The notes beneath the pieces were generated by a model. That model did no database searches. It was not told the DNA's origin and was given only the letters and a program-made list of their open reading frames with translations. Below, piece by piece: positions 37,212-50,934 of a stretch of DNA of 64,000 nt. The translations under genes and the position numbers were made by a program. This DNA is from Adenophora triphylla var. japonica (lineage: Eukaryota; Streptophyta; Magnoliopsida; Asterales; Campanulaceae), in NCBI GenBank assembly GCA_022495995.1, contig JAFEMH010002606.1, positions 62,001 through 126,000 on the forward strand, given 5' to 3'. Every line of letters starts with the position of its first letter. The stretch's first letter is position 1.

Positions 37212-38689
37212 TGATGTATGTGGTTTTACCCATCCAAAATATATGTTTCCTAGCTTATTTGATGCTTAAAACCTTGGAAATTTAATATATTTTCTAGTAT
37301 TTTATAAGTACAGGGGCTGAATTGCAATTAGGCAGAAAATGGAGGAGTTAAACTGGTTTTGAAAGTTCAGGGACCAAAGTGCAGAAAACTGAAAAAGAAA
37401 GGACTGCAGCTGAAAATAGGTTTGGCCGCATATGCTGGAAGAGATGGCCGGCCAAGGCATGTGCTGGATACAAGGGAGTGCCCGCATTTTGCAGGAAGGC
37501 TGGCCGGATGAGGCTGGGAGAGCTGGCCGCATGAAACATGCCCAAAGGCCGAGGGCGACCGCGCCAGATCTAGGGCGGCCGCGCAGCAGGAGCATAAATA
37601 TAGGGCGATCGCTCGCCCACTCCAAGGGCGACCGCGCCATGGCCGACCAAAGGCTTTGCGACGGAAATTGTGACGGAATCTGGTCTGTCACAGAATTTAA
37701 AGGCAGTTCCAATAGAATTTGAAACAAAATTTGTGATCGATTTCGGCGAAATCCAATTTTGACTAGGATTTGGATAGATTTTGCTGTGATTTAGGAATCT
37801 CTCCTCCCTGCTACTATATAAAGGACCCTAGATTATGTTTTTGGATCCTCTCTCTATCCCTTATTCTTTCATATACTTCTTGTACATATTTTTATTATTT
37901 TATTTAGTTGTAAAGAAGATTTTAAGTTTTTAATTCAAGAATTCCATAGAAGGTTTGTGCAATTTATTGAAGGTTTGTTGATTTTCTTTATGAACATGAT
38001 CGACTAATTTTCTTGTTCTACGAAATGGAGAGGTAATGTATATCAATCATTTATATCTTAATTAATCTTGTGATCAATCAAGGGTTGGGTTCATAAAAAA
38101 TAATTCTCATCTAAGTTTTCTAAACTACAATCACATGTATAGATGTGATTGGTTTTTAAACTAAATTTGTGTGTGTGATTGACAAGTGATTGTTCGATCC
38201 ACGCAAGTCAAACTTTTGACTTAATATAATATAGGTTTTGACAAGTAATTGCAAGCCAAAATTATAGTTTCTTAATCCTTGGATTTAATGGGTTCTTAAA
38301 AATTAAGTAGACTTTACAGAAAATCTAATATTTGTATAACACTAAATTGTGTATGTGTGAACGCCCAATTTTACTAAAATGGATTAACCCAAAACTATAA
38401 TTAATTGTGATATTAATTGGCATATTGGTGCGATATATATAAATCCCATTATGTAGATCATTCTTCCTTGGTATTTGGTAATAGTTTACTTGCTTTGTTT
38501 ATTTCTTGTTAAAGTAGGAATAATAATCAAATCTAAAACCCCTTCTTTTATTTGTTTGTTCAACTGTTGAAAGTCAAGTTGTTGATTCACAAATTCATGT
38601 GGATTTGATCGTTGCCAAGTGTATATTACTACTACGATAACTTGTGCACTTGCGAGGTATTTTTTAACAAGTGGAATTTTTCTCCATCA
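37212..38689 (+). mobile_element. Solo LTR (1478 bp) with 5 bp TSD inside the SIRE-like gag
   Basis: Begins TGATGTATGTGG and ends TTCTCCATCA. GTTTG flanks both sides (37207-37211 and 38690-38694), and the copia coding sequence resumes exactly after the second copy. It has TATATAAA at 37815-37822. A GC-rich block at 37430-37645 holds GGGCGACCGCGCC, GGCGGCCGCGC, GGCGATCGCTCGCCC and GGCCGGCC, CG-dense partial palindromes. The family is probably Ty3/gypsy but is not assigned. Confidence 0.85.
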
Positions 38690-40400
38690 GTTTGTCTAAG
38701 AAAAATGATTGTCAAAAAGTCTTCATAGCCAAATTAGAAGTTTTACTCACAAAGAAAAATGTTGAGTGTGAAAAATACAAGACCGACCTTGCTAGAGAAA
38801 TGGCAACTCTGACTAAACTTAACAATGGTAAGCCTAAGTTGGAAGAGGTTCTAAATCTAGGTAAACACGGAAAATCAGGAATTGGCTATGGAGATCGAGC
38901 TTTTGTTAAAGACGGTGAGGGCACATCTAGGGTTCACAATGCCACTCATATTAATGATTTATTTTCTGTTAAAAGTAGAAAATACAGAAAGAGGAGATAT
39001 GTGTGTCATCACTATTTTTCTCCTGATTATATTCAACCATATTATTATAAGCTGAAACAGGAACTTGGCTTGAGAAAAATGGTGAACACTTGAGTAGACA
39101 GTTGAGTGCACAATCGGAGACTCATCTAAACAAACAAACCAAGGGTGGAATAAAAGCCACATGGGTAAGAAAAGAGAACATTAATTGCCAGGTAGTGTTC
39201 ACATCTTTCAAAAGCAGTGTTGAAGAATCATGGTACTTCAACAGTGGTTGCTCACGTCACATGACTGGATATCTGAGCATTTTAGTAACTATGAAACCTT
39301 TAAAGGTGGAAAAGTCAACTTTGGTGAAGGAGCTCAAGGTAAGATCATGGGAAAAGGTACGTTGAATGTAGTAAGTCTACCTAATTTGCATAATGTGTTG
39401 CATGTTGACGGTTTAAATGCTAATTTGATAAGCATAAGCCAATTGTGTGATGATGATCTACGTGTCGAATTTGATAAGAAGATGTGTGAGGTATTCGATG
39501 ATTCAAATAGACGTGTTTCGACAGGAGTAAGATCCTCTGATCACTGTTACAAGTTGGTTGAAAATCTTTTATATCTTAAATCAATTTTTGATGATGCTCA
39601 TGATCTTGTTATCAAAACTGTTGAGGATATTGCAGGATGTACATGGGAACATGATCTGGTTAATGATGAATCTGAACTAGAGAAAAAAAGTGATTTTGTG
39701 GAAATAGTACGTGTGCAGACTGTTGAACAACCAGCTGTTCGAACAACTGATAGAATAAATGGCATAACGACAGCTGAAACTGAAACAAGTTCAGATTCTG
39801 AAACCAAAGAAGGAACTGAAATGATTGAAGAAGGTGGTGTGAGTAGGTTTGAATATATTCCTTCCAAAATTCTGGAGAATTACCCCACTTAATGGATCAT
39901 TGGGGAAGGAATAAGAACAAATGGAAGGTGAACTGCAGAAACATAACATGTTTAGTATGCATGAATTCTGTATACTATCAGGTTAGTTCATGTTGTTTTG
40001 TTGCAATGACGAATTTAATTCAGAGGCATCGTTTTTAGCATTTGAAAGGGAGATAAGAAATGAATTAAAAAGCACCAACATTTGATGCGTTTATCTTGGA
40101 AATAAGTGGTATTTATGGGATAGCAGGGGAACAAACTTTTATTTCTCTATCAGCTGCTGAATCAAAATATGTGACAGTTGATAATAGCTGCACCAAACTT
40201 ATTTGGATGAACAAATTGATCAAAGACTATGAAATCAAAACAAAATTTTATCTATTTTTTATGCTAAAAGTACCATAAATATGACAAATGGCCACGTTCA
40301 ATGCTCTATTACTAAGCATCTAGATTTTAGACTTCATTTTGTTAGACATATTTTTGAACAAAAATTATTAGTTGTGAATTTGCTGAAACTAATAACCGAT
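38690..40400 (+). pseudogene. SIRE-like gag end, protease, pre-integrase and RNase H tail, broken
   Basis: 38671-39093 is a Lys/Glu-rich coiled gag segment continuing from before the solo LTR. At 39231 the protease motif reads WYFNSGCSRHMTG, with AAC (Asn) at 39240-39242 where the family has the catalytic Asp. Next comes the pre-integrase region (HVDGLNANLISISQLCDDDL, CYKLV). Integrase catalytic motifs and the reverse transcriptase core are absent. At 40140-40280 the RNase H tail appears: FISLSAAESKY, then LIWMNKLIKDYEI. Frames change several times. Confidence 0.8.
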
Positions 40401-42035
<1,635 letters not shown>

Positions 42036-42220
42036 AAATAGGGGGAGATTGAAATAGTATGAAATACTCTATAATATCTCTTTTGATTTTCGTGATTATA
42101 GTATAAATATTTACTTAAATTAGTTTGTAAATAATTTAGGTAGTTTCTATTTATCTTAGATAGTTGTATTTATCTTAGTTAGATTTTATTTAGGATAAGT
42201 ATTTTAGTAGTTTTCGTGAT

Positions 42221-43137
42221 AAATGCATTTATCAGTTATTTAACAGATAAACGGAAAAAAAAATAATTTTACTTAATATTTAAAGAGTTTTTTGTAATAT
42301 CCAATTTATGTGATTTTTTTTGTAATATCAATTTTTGAAAAATAGTTTTTGATAAATGCTCAATTTAATCAATCGAATTGGATATTTGATATTTGAGGTT
42401 GGGAAGGAAGGAGTGTAAAACAAAGTGGTCAGATATCGACTCTTTAGACATTCACATTCGAGGTGATGTTATTTTATTGGTTGAATTGATTGTGGATCTG
42501 CCACACTCAAATTAAAATCATCAATAATTAAAATTATGACAAATCATTTTATTTTCAATTTTTTGTAACCATATTTTATGCCCTTATACTATCCTTTTCA
42601 TCATTTTACTCGTCTTTTAAAATGACATTTCAAAATAAAATAAAACGAATAAATGTTCTGGCCTAATTTTGTCAACGGTCATGGTCAAAGCCCAAAATGA
42701 ACTGAGCTGGGCTAAGCCCATGAAATGGGTCGGGCCGGTCTAGCCCATTGGACATCTCCACTTTGTACTGAAAACTTTTGGGGTAAGGCTTTCAAGCCTT
42801 TTCTTATTAGGCTTTTGAGGTAAACTGTCCTTATCTGTATCTCCTAAATAGGGCCCACAGATCCGTAAACTATTGGGGTAAGGCTTTCAATTCAACCAAC
42901 AGACACACACACACACACAGAGTAGCTTGAACATGAAAACATGGTACATTTTCCTAGTAAATAGTTTAGTAGAGATCAATAACAGAATTCCTTCCAGTGA
43001 AGTGGACGCAAAGGAACGAATTTTTCCCATTCTTCTTTCTATTTACACTCTCCATCCCTTCATTCTACACCTAATCTCTCTCTCTCTCTCTCTTAGACAG
43101 TCAGGTCGTCGTGGTGGTGGTGGTGATAGTGGAGACG
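42221..43137. other. Upstream region of the WEB-family gene
   Basis: AT-rich sequence. TTGGGGTAAGGCTTTCAA occurs twice (about 42778 and 42874). A GC-richer segment lies near 42700. A short CA repeat (42902) and a (CT)n leader (43076-43094) precede the start codon. No other gene is supported. Confidence 0.5.
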
Positions 43138-45341
43138 ATGAGAAGGGCGGAGATAGATACGAGTGCTCCATTCCGGTCAGTTAAGGAGGCTGTTATGCTC
43201 TTTGGCGAGCGAGTTCTCGCTGGCGAACTCTATGCCAATAAGCTCAAACAGGTCTCCATCTCTCTCTCTCTCTCTCTCTTTCTCTCACTCTCAATATAAG
43301 TAAATATGTTTATTTTTCGCTACATTTTCTCATATCATATGTGCTATGTTCCAGTGGTGAAGTCAATATCTTACGAGAATGGGTCAATTTATAACTTTAT
43401 AAAATATAGTGAAAATTTTATTTTGTATCAAGTGGGGATAAGATTGTAAAAATATACATTTTTACCCTATTTTCAAAATATATTTACAATAATAACATTA
43501 GTAATTTTTTTTATTTTTCTAAAACATGGGTCGACCGACCCCGTGTTCTGCTATACCTAGCCTCGCCGCAGCTATGTTCCACATTACTTATAATTGTACG
43601 ATCTTAACAAAAATACAATAAATTGTAGCAAAGTTATATATAAACGGGCAAAATGCGATGTTTAAATTGTACTATTCGCTTATTATCTAGTCAATAATGA
43701 TTTAGACTTTCAAGATTCTACTATCTCTTGTAATAAATGTCGCATTTGATTTGTTACCATTTTTAAGGAGTGTGCTTTACTAGCTTACTATCTTGTACTA
43801 TGTCAAATTTATTTTCTAATTTAGTAACACGGCATTTATTTTTAGACATATCAAAAATGAAAGTATGACATTTATTACGAGACGCAAAGAGTAAGATATA
43901 TTTTCCATTTATGAACTACTCATTTTCCGTGTTTAGGGCGTTCCACTATTAATTGAGTAATTATATTAGCTTTAAAAAGAATTGAGTTTGTGATACTACC
44001 CACTTCCAACTTCCACAAATGCCATACTCACCTTGACGTCTGATGCAAGTATTTTATATTTTATTTTATTTTTGAATTTTCATTTTCATTACCATGATGA
44101 CCTTGATTGTAGCTGAAAAAATTAATTTTTTTTTTTTAAAAAAAAACTACTCCATATTTGCATAAAATAAAGGGTTGCTTAGACTTCAATAAAAGTATAT
44201 ATTTTTCTCCTGTAGATGGGGCGATTGTAGCCACTGGTCTTAGGCTCTTTCTTCAGGAAAAGAATAAACAGATAAATACATATTAATAATTTAATACTCC
44301 CTTCATCCATTTGTTTGGATGCATGTTTCATTTTAATAGTCTATTTTTAAAATTTTACCTATAAATATATATTTCCTCCGTGTCATTATAAAATGCACAA
44401 AAACTCTATTTTCGTTTCCAATTACAAAAAGCAAAAGCCCAAAAAGAAAAGTTTTTAATACTTATTTATTCATGTAATTCACTTGTCATACTTACAACAC
44501 TTACTGCACTATACAATTTCTTTTTTGTTTTTGTTTTTTTTTTTATGCAAAACCCATTTTATATATTTTATAATGGGACGTAGGGAGTATATATATTTAT
44601 AAACATATAAAAGTGCAAAATAACAAGTTAAACTTAGCCAAGGGAGTATTATATAGTTATGCAACCCAATTTATTATCACTATATTTGGGGGGAAGCTTA
44701 ACCTTTTCCAGAGAATCAAACACTTTGGTTTATGCCAAGATATCTTTAATAAGTACTATGCATCTAACATTCCAAACATACCCCTAAAACACTCAAAAAG
44801 TAAATTAATTATAACAATTATTTCTAACTTGAATAATAAATTCCTATAGATGCAAAATGGAACAAAAGAAAATGGCTACAATACCCCTTCTACACAAGAA
44901 AATATGTCAGATCAAGAAAATGAGAAGTCTTCTGAGCTAGAGGAGACAAAGCAAAGCCTTGTAAAAGCAAGAGAAGATGGATTACTCATGGCAACTTGCC
45001 TCACTTCCTTACAAGAAGAACTCGAACGAACAAAGAGAGAACTCGAACAACTCAAAGAACAAGAAGTGTCCAAGAAACAAGAGCCAGAAATCGATCACGA
45101 AGATCTCAAATATGTTGAAGAAGGAACAAGTTTTCAGGAGGAGAGAGTTGAGTTCCATAAAAAGAGATATGTGACATTTGCGAATCCTCCATCTCTAGCA
45201 CAAGTTATTGTACCACAAGGGGATCATGATGCATTTCTAGAGAGGCACCCTTCACTTCGTAAGAAGAAGAAGAAGAAGCCATTGATTCCGCTTATAGGAA
45301 GGATTTTCTCGGGGAAGAAAGGAGTTAGGCACTCAAGTTGA
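43138..45341 (+). CDS. WEB-family coiled-coil protein (two exons, 201 aa)
   Basis: Exon 1 is 43138-43251 (38 codons) and exon 2 is 44850-45341 (163 codons plus TGA). They join in phase 0 at a GT-AG intron. Exon 1 has the WEB signature [19 protein letters not shown], then [12 protein letters not shown]. Exon 2 has a heptad-rich coiled coil ([20 protein letters not shown]) and a basic C-terminus ([17 protein letters not shown]). Short WEB proteins of this layout resemble Arabidopsis At1g75720. WEB1 and PMI2 relatives act in chloroplast photorelocation, but the short members are not well characterised, so no function is claimed. ATG 43138 is the first in frame; the GTG at 43111 is not credible. 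Confidence 0.85.
43355..43573. repeat. Possible short transposon in the WEB intron
   Basis: Begins AGTGGTGAAGTCA and ends with the roughly complementary CCTAGCCTCGCCGC. It has TGGGTCGACCGACCC inside. A similar GCAATGGCGAAGCCATAAG...GGGGTCGAGTGACCCC stretch occurs at 45588-45822. This resembles a widespread plant repeat with GTGGCGGAGCCA ends. Boundaries and class are uncertain. Confidence 0.35.
44372..44587. mobile_element. Stowaway-like MITE (~216 bp) in the WEB intron
   Basis: The right end, reversed, reads CTCCCTACGTCCCATTATAA and pairs with TTTCCTCCGTGTCATTATAA at the left. It does not contain the GAGAATGAGTGG core seen in the other MITEs. Confidence 0.65.
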
Positions 45342-46033
45342 ATCAGAGAACAAGCTCGATAATAAGCTTATCGAGCTCGTTCACTAATAATAATATTGGA
45401 GAAATTTATTGGCCTAAAATGAGTTGATCAAGAGAAAGAGAGAAGGGTTTGGTATGTTTATATGAGAAATTTCATTTAAAGTTGTAATAATAAAGCATAA
45501 GAAAGTGAGTACAATTTGTTTTGTTGTTATAATATACTAGTAGTTTTCTTTCTTCTCATTCTTTTATTATGTTTAATTAGTGTGCAATGGCGAAGCCATA
45601 AGTTTCTGTAAATGGGCCAAGATTGTCTAGGAAAAGAAATTATACTTATCATACATAAAAAATTGGAATAAAAGAGGTTTCAAATGATATCATTCAAATT
45701 TTAACTAAAAGCAATAAAGAGTGTTGAAATAGACAAAGGTGATATTTATAATAGCATTTTCCAAAAGTTTAGAGGCAATAAAATGACATTTATCAAAAGT
45801 TAAGGGGTCGAGTGACCCCATTTAATTTTTGATATCATACATACTAGCTACTCACTAAGTCCCGAAAATATTGTCCCATTTAATTTTTGATGATCAACAC
45901 AACTGAATTTTTATTAAACATTAATTTTAATTTAATCATCAAAATATTATTTTGTTACTTTCTATAAAATTAAACTTTTTATTAGTAAATGACTCAATCT
46001 CATACTTAAGAGTCTAATTTTGGAGTGCAGTGT
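45342..46033. other. WEB gene 3' flank
   Basis: No gene seen. Likely 3' untranslated sequence up to ~45540, then the repeat-like 45588-45822 stretch. Confidence 0.45.
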
Positions 46034-46038
46034 TCATA

Positions 46039-46040
46039 GC

Positions 46041-46100
<60 letters not shown>

Positions 46101-46274
46101 TAGCAAAGCCCGTGTTCAAGGACACGTATTTTATTATTTTATTTTATTTTATTTTATTTTATTTTTTTTTAAGGGCAAAATGGAAAAAAGACAACTTAGT
46201 GATGGCAAAATGAGAAATTTGACACATGTCACTGTTCATGTTCATAGTACTGTAGCAAGTACCGTTCCCATTTA

Positions 46275-46350
<76 letters not shown>
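46039..46350. repeat. Compound microsatellites: (TC)n, (TA)n, (ATTTT)n, (TA)n
   Basis: (TC)14 then (TA)16 at 46039-46099, (ATTTT)n at 46128-46168, and (TA)36 at 46279-46350, adjoining a Stowaway-like MITE whose TSD is TA. Confidence 0.9.
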
Positions 46351-46351
<1 letters not shown>

Positions 46352-46352
<1 letters not shown>

Positions 46353-46909
46353 TCCCTCCTTCCCAACATTTTATAGACTTTTTGTTTTTCACGGAAATTA
46401 AGGAGGAAATATTATATTGAAAGTGTTGTGACTGTGAAAATAAAATTGGAGAGAGAATGAGTGGAGAGAATAGTAAATTATAATGGTGATGTGAGTATTA
46501 AAATAATGTAGGAGAGAGAATGAGTGGAGGGAATAGTAAAGATTCCTTTCCATTTTAGGAAAGTTATACTCCCTCCGTCCCAGCCCACTGTAAACTAAAA
46601 AAAATGGCACACCAATTAAGGAATATTATTAAGATAATGAAAATGTGTGGTAGAAAATGAAGAGAGAGAATGAGTGGAGTAAATAGTAGGTTGGTTGAAT
46701 AAATTGTGTGGTGGAGAATGAGTGGAGTTAATGAGTGGGTGGGGTAGGGAGAATATAAAATATTAAAGGACATTCCATTTATGGCAGTTTACACTGGGCT
46801 GGGGCGAACCAAAAGGGAAATAAGTTTACACTGGGCTGGAACGGAGGGAGTATATTATTGTGGAACGCCCAAAAAGAAAAGTTTATATATTATCATGGGG
46901 CGGAGGGAG
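46352..46909. mobile_element. Stowaway-like MITE A, split by MITE B
   Basis: The left end CTCCCTCCTTCCCAACATTT and the right end, reversed, CTCCCTCCGCCCCATGATAA align along their inner segments (TATAGACTTTT and TATAAACTTTT). TA flanks the outside. Removing MITE B and one TA leaves a ~274 bp element. Confidence 0.75.
46569..46850. mobile_element. Stowaway-like MITE B nested in MITE A (282 bp, TSD TA)
   Basis: Ends CTCCCTCCGTCCCAGCCCAC and, reversed, CTCCCTCCGTTCCAGCCCAG. AGTTTACACTGGGCTGG is duplicated at the right end (46789 and 46823), as if the terminus had been extended by tandem duplication. Confidence 0.85.
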
Positions 46910-47247
46910 TATATTCCTTCTTGTGAGAAAATAAAAATTAATTGACCTTAATTTTTACCCCTCGTATTCTCTCCTTCCTATTTTAAATTATGTAAAAATC
47001 ATCGATTATGAGAATTATGGAAAAGTATATCCGTCCTAGAGGTATTGGATCAATACCCTATATTGATATTAGGTGGTTAGAAATTTTAAAAAAAAACGAA
47101 AAAAAAAACTTTACAATTTTAAGTGGGATATAAACAAACATAATGTAAACTCCTTTTGTAATCAAGCCTTTATCTCATCAAGAACATAAACACTATTGAC
47201 TTCGACAACAAATTCAACAATAAATCAAGAAGAAATCTCAATTCAAT
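46910..47247. other. AT-rich intergenic, probable 3' flank of the next gene
   Basis: No supported feature. Confidence 0.4.
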
Positions 47248-47637
47248 TCACACCATAACATCAGATTTCCTTCCATCAAAGACCCCTTCTTCTTGAGATG
47301 ACTTATTAAAAAACTCAATACAATCAGCAATGGCTTCATTATAATGAGTATTTGATGAGTAATAAGAACTACAAGAAGTCTTCGGAGGGTCCGGTCCGCT
47401 ATAATCACAAGACTTCCTCCTCGGATTCGAACCACCAACGCTTGTTTTCTGCGTCCGAGATCCTCGAGAAGAAGGGAGAGAGAAGATCAAACTCATCATA
47501 ATCCTTCTAAACTTATCAAACACCTTCATGGAAGAAAAGTTGAGCTTTGAAGAGTTTCTTGAACTTGTACTATTACCACTACCTTCTCTTATTTGAATGA
47601 CAAAATTGTCATGACTATGAGAATTAGGGTTGTACAT
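47248..47637 (-). CDS. Small plant protein with C-terminal AIxDCIxF motif (129 aa)
   Basis: Single exon, ATG at 47637, stop at 47248. The protein is Ser-rich and basic in the middle (KVFDKFRRIMMSLIFSLPSS). It ends with HYNEAIADCIEFFNKSSQ, a motif I recall from plant proteins annotated as josephin-like and related small proteins, where it is followed by Ser-rich tails. No catalytic domain is present, so enzyme function is not implied. The frame is intact and has balanced composition, unlike neighbouring repeat-derived frames. Family assignment is tentative. Confidence 0.6.
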   Translation of the reverse strand: MYNPNSHSHDNFVIQIREGSGNSTSSRNSSKLNFSSMKVFDKFRRIMMSLIFSLPSSRGSRTQKTSVGGSNPRRKSCDYSGPDPPKTSCSSYYSSNTHYNEAIADCIEFFNKSSQEEGVFDGRKSDVMV

Positions 47638-48466
47638 TTTAATGACCTCTCTCTCAAATTGTACAATCTTTGGGAAGTGTAATGCTATTATGGAGGTCTT
47701 GAGGGAGATGTATAAAAAGGATATGATAGAATTAGTGAAAGAATATATTGAGTGAGTGAAGAAATAATGTTGTTGTCTTTAAACCATGTGGCTAAATCAT
47801 TTGACTAGGGCTACTCTTGTTTTAATTTGAACTAAGTACATGAGGTTTATTATAACCATTGTGTTTGGAACTTTAGTAATGGTGCAATCATATAGTCATA
47901 GCTGAAATGTTTAGTGCTTTCTTTCATAATCTCACTTTTTGATAAATTATAAAAATATTGTAAATGATAGTTTTTTTTTTTTTTTTTTTTATATATTTCA
48001 TTGCCTGAATCAATTGTGTACAGAACACAGTCTAATTAAAAGCACCAATATAATTATAACACACATCATTTTATAAACCAAATTTTGTATTTTTTTTTGT
48101 AACTTTAGTATTATCGATGTGAATAATTTAATTAATCAATAGTAATAAGGATTAGTAAAGATTTATGGAGACAAATTGGTTATGCAACATGATTAGTGTT
48201 CATTTCCCACTATTTAAAGAGACAGAATTGGCTTGAAAGTGTTAGCTAATGATGAGTTACTTTAATTGTCGGATGAAGAATGTGATTATATTTAATTATC
48301 CTTAAAACACATCTTTTTAAGGAAATGAAATACTAATAAACACACTTCAAATACTTGATTGAGGAGCCTTTTGTTGCAAAATGCAATTGAAATTTTATTA
48401 AAATTTAACAAAAAAGATGTACAAATATTTTTCTATAAAGCTTTTAAACTTTTAGTTATGCAAGTA
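47638..48466. other. Upstream region of the small AIxDCIxF gene
   Basis: AT-rich with a poly-T run (about 47970-47990). No other gene seen. Confidence 0.45.
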
Positions 48467-48729
48467 CTCCTTCCCTGCGTCTCACGTGAGTGAAAACTTA
48501 TTTTGTTTTTTGTACGTTTCACGTGAGTGGATACTGTCCAAAATGACAAAGTTTTTACATATTACTCTCACTCATTCTCTTTTCTATTTTATTTTTATAC
48601 TCACAATACCAATCAACTTACTGTTTCTCCCACTCATTCTCTCTCCTATTTTATTTTTAATACTCACAAACACCTCATCCTACTTTTCATGTCCACTTTT
48701 TTGTATCTATTCACGTGAAACGGAGGGAG
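48467..48729. mobile_element. Stowaway-like MITE (263 bp, TSD TA)
   Basis: Ends CTCCTTCCCTGCGTCTCACG and, reversed, CTCCCTCCGTTTCACGTGAA. The CTCCCACTCATTCTCTCTCC core lies inside. CACGTGAG-type sequence occurs near both ends. Confidence 0.8.
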
Positions 48730-49294
48730 TATATAATTAAATCTGAAAAAATTGGTAAAAAAGGTAATATTTGGGGACAAACATTTATAAAAAACTAGAC
48801 ATCTATTTTTATTTTTATTTTATTTTTTGAAAATTGGACATTTGAGGGAATAACCTAATAGTACTTATAGCATTCAACTTAATTGTGGTCAACTATACTA
48901 AAATTTCTTATGAGTTCAACCCCCCCCCCCCCCAAAGTATTTATTTTCTATACCATCCCTCACTACAAAAAAGTTGGCTATTTACGACACTCATTTACGG
49001 CGGATGATACGCGTCCGCCGTATATTAGTATTATATACGGCGAAAGACACGCGTCCGCCGTATATAAGTAATATATACGGCGGTCTACTATGTCCGCCGT
49101 ATATCACTACTAGAAACAGGGCTTTTACCGACGAAATTTTACCGACGGAAAAAAACATTTACCGACGGAAATTAATTGTCATTTACTGGGAATTTTTTTT
49201 TTAAATTTTCGTTTTGTCCGTCGGTAATGGATTAAATTCCGTCGGTAAGTCCGTCGGTAATACAGACGGACCCCATCCGTTGGTAACAAAGCCC

Positions 49295-49302
49295 TATATA
49301 AA
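49295..49302 (+). promoter_or_regulatory. TATA box of the inner CACTA gene
   Basis: TATATAAA lies just inside the left subterminal repeats. About 140 bp downstream a leader exon ends at 49441 with the donor GTAAGC. The leader contains no ATG. Confidence 0.65.
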
Positions 49303-50934
49303 TTGAAAATTTCCCCATTTTTATTACGCCTTCATCAGTATCAAATTAATTCTCAAAGAACGAACCCTAGTCTGAACAACGCCGCGCCGCCGAGCCTTTC
49401 CATTCGCCGTTCGCCTTCGCCGTCGCCGTTCGTCGTCGCCGGTAAGCTCGCTTTCTCTCTCTCAATCGCTTTCTCTCTCTCATTCGATTTCTCTCTCTCA
49501 CTTTCTCTCTCTCTCATTAGTCACAGCCGTTCGCCGCCGTTGCTGCTGATTCCTTCCTTACATACTCGCGTGTGTAGATCTTCATTCTAATTTCTGTGGT
49601 ATTATTTCGTGTTCCTTCTGAGATATGTGTAAAGTAGCATTTTACTATGGAATATGTTGCGAGAAATTTGAACCGTGGAAGTTTATTTTCGTCACTTGGA
49701 TTAATTGCGAGCATTTTACTTTTCGTTCCCTCTTTTTCTTTGAATTTTCGGACCCATACCCATGTTTTCGTGTTGCTGCATTATGTCACTTGTGCTCTAT
49801 TTCTTGGATACAACTTCTAGTTTTACTAGGACTCTTCATAGTCATTCTATGAAAAAGATGAGTCAAAAACTGTGGACAATGAGTCCCCCTGTTAAAAGTT
49901 TGGAAGGTGCTATAAAACATTGTAGTGTTGCTGCCTGTGCATTTATGATTGTACTGTACAATACTTTTATACAACATGTTTTATGTAACTGTAGTATTGT
50001 GGTAATAATGTATAGTTTTATTATGTAGTTGGATGTTATACACCATGTGTTGTCAACTGTGATTCGGTAAATATGTGGATTGAGAGATTCATTTTACATC
50101 TATTCTCTCTTTCCAAAGCTGTGTGTTGTTGGACACCATGTGTTGTTAATTTGATATAGAGATACTAGGTGGATTAAACTTCCACGTTGCACAAGTAGAA
50201 TTTTGGAAATCAAGTTAAACCCATGAAATTGAGTTGAAGTATATGATGGATTCTTTGTTATAGTTTCATTATTTAAGTGATGTTGTTATTCTATGTGTGT
50301 GTGTGTTGTGGGCATATAAGTATGTGGGTTTGTATGTGTGTGTGGGTTTTGAGTTTCAATCAAATTATTGATGCTTATGAATGTTATATGATGTTAGAAT
50401 TGATAAAATATGTTATATATGTTCAAATTTCATATGCGAAAATCTATAACTTGATATGTGTAAGTTGTTTTTTCATGGCTGCCATGTTTATGTATGTGGG
50501 TATATGTAGATTTATGAAGTTGAGGCTAATTTGGTGAAAATGTTATTTTGAATTAGAATTATTGGGTTATGTATAATCTGCCGCACACTACCTCACTTGT
50601 TCTAGATCCCATTTTGGGGCGATTGACGGCATCGCGGACGGTGATGTATGTCGCCTACGTTTGAGCGCCTGATATCAATCCTGGCACCCTAGATGCACCT
50701 TAGGTCGGATCACACTTTTTGATCAAGCAGTCAACTGTTTACTCTTAATTTGTATTAGATGGCTTGTGTAAAGTCAAAGGGGGAGGGAGGGGGGTGAATG
50801 TCTAAAATTAGGAAGACTTGGATGGAAGTATTGTTAAGAAATTAGACTCCTAATCATTGTCTAAAATTAGGAAGAAAACTCTTAGTGGCACTGCTTATAG
50901 GGTATTGTCGTTGGTGGTTAACATCTTAAAATAT

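Noticed and set aside
42927..43184. Alternative start of the WEB-family gene
   Set aside because: It is in a different frame from the conserved WEB motif; ATG 43138 is the first in the right frame.
46030..46401. Ile-Tyr repeat frames on both strands
   Set aside because: Composed of (TA)n and (TC)n repeats.
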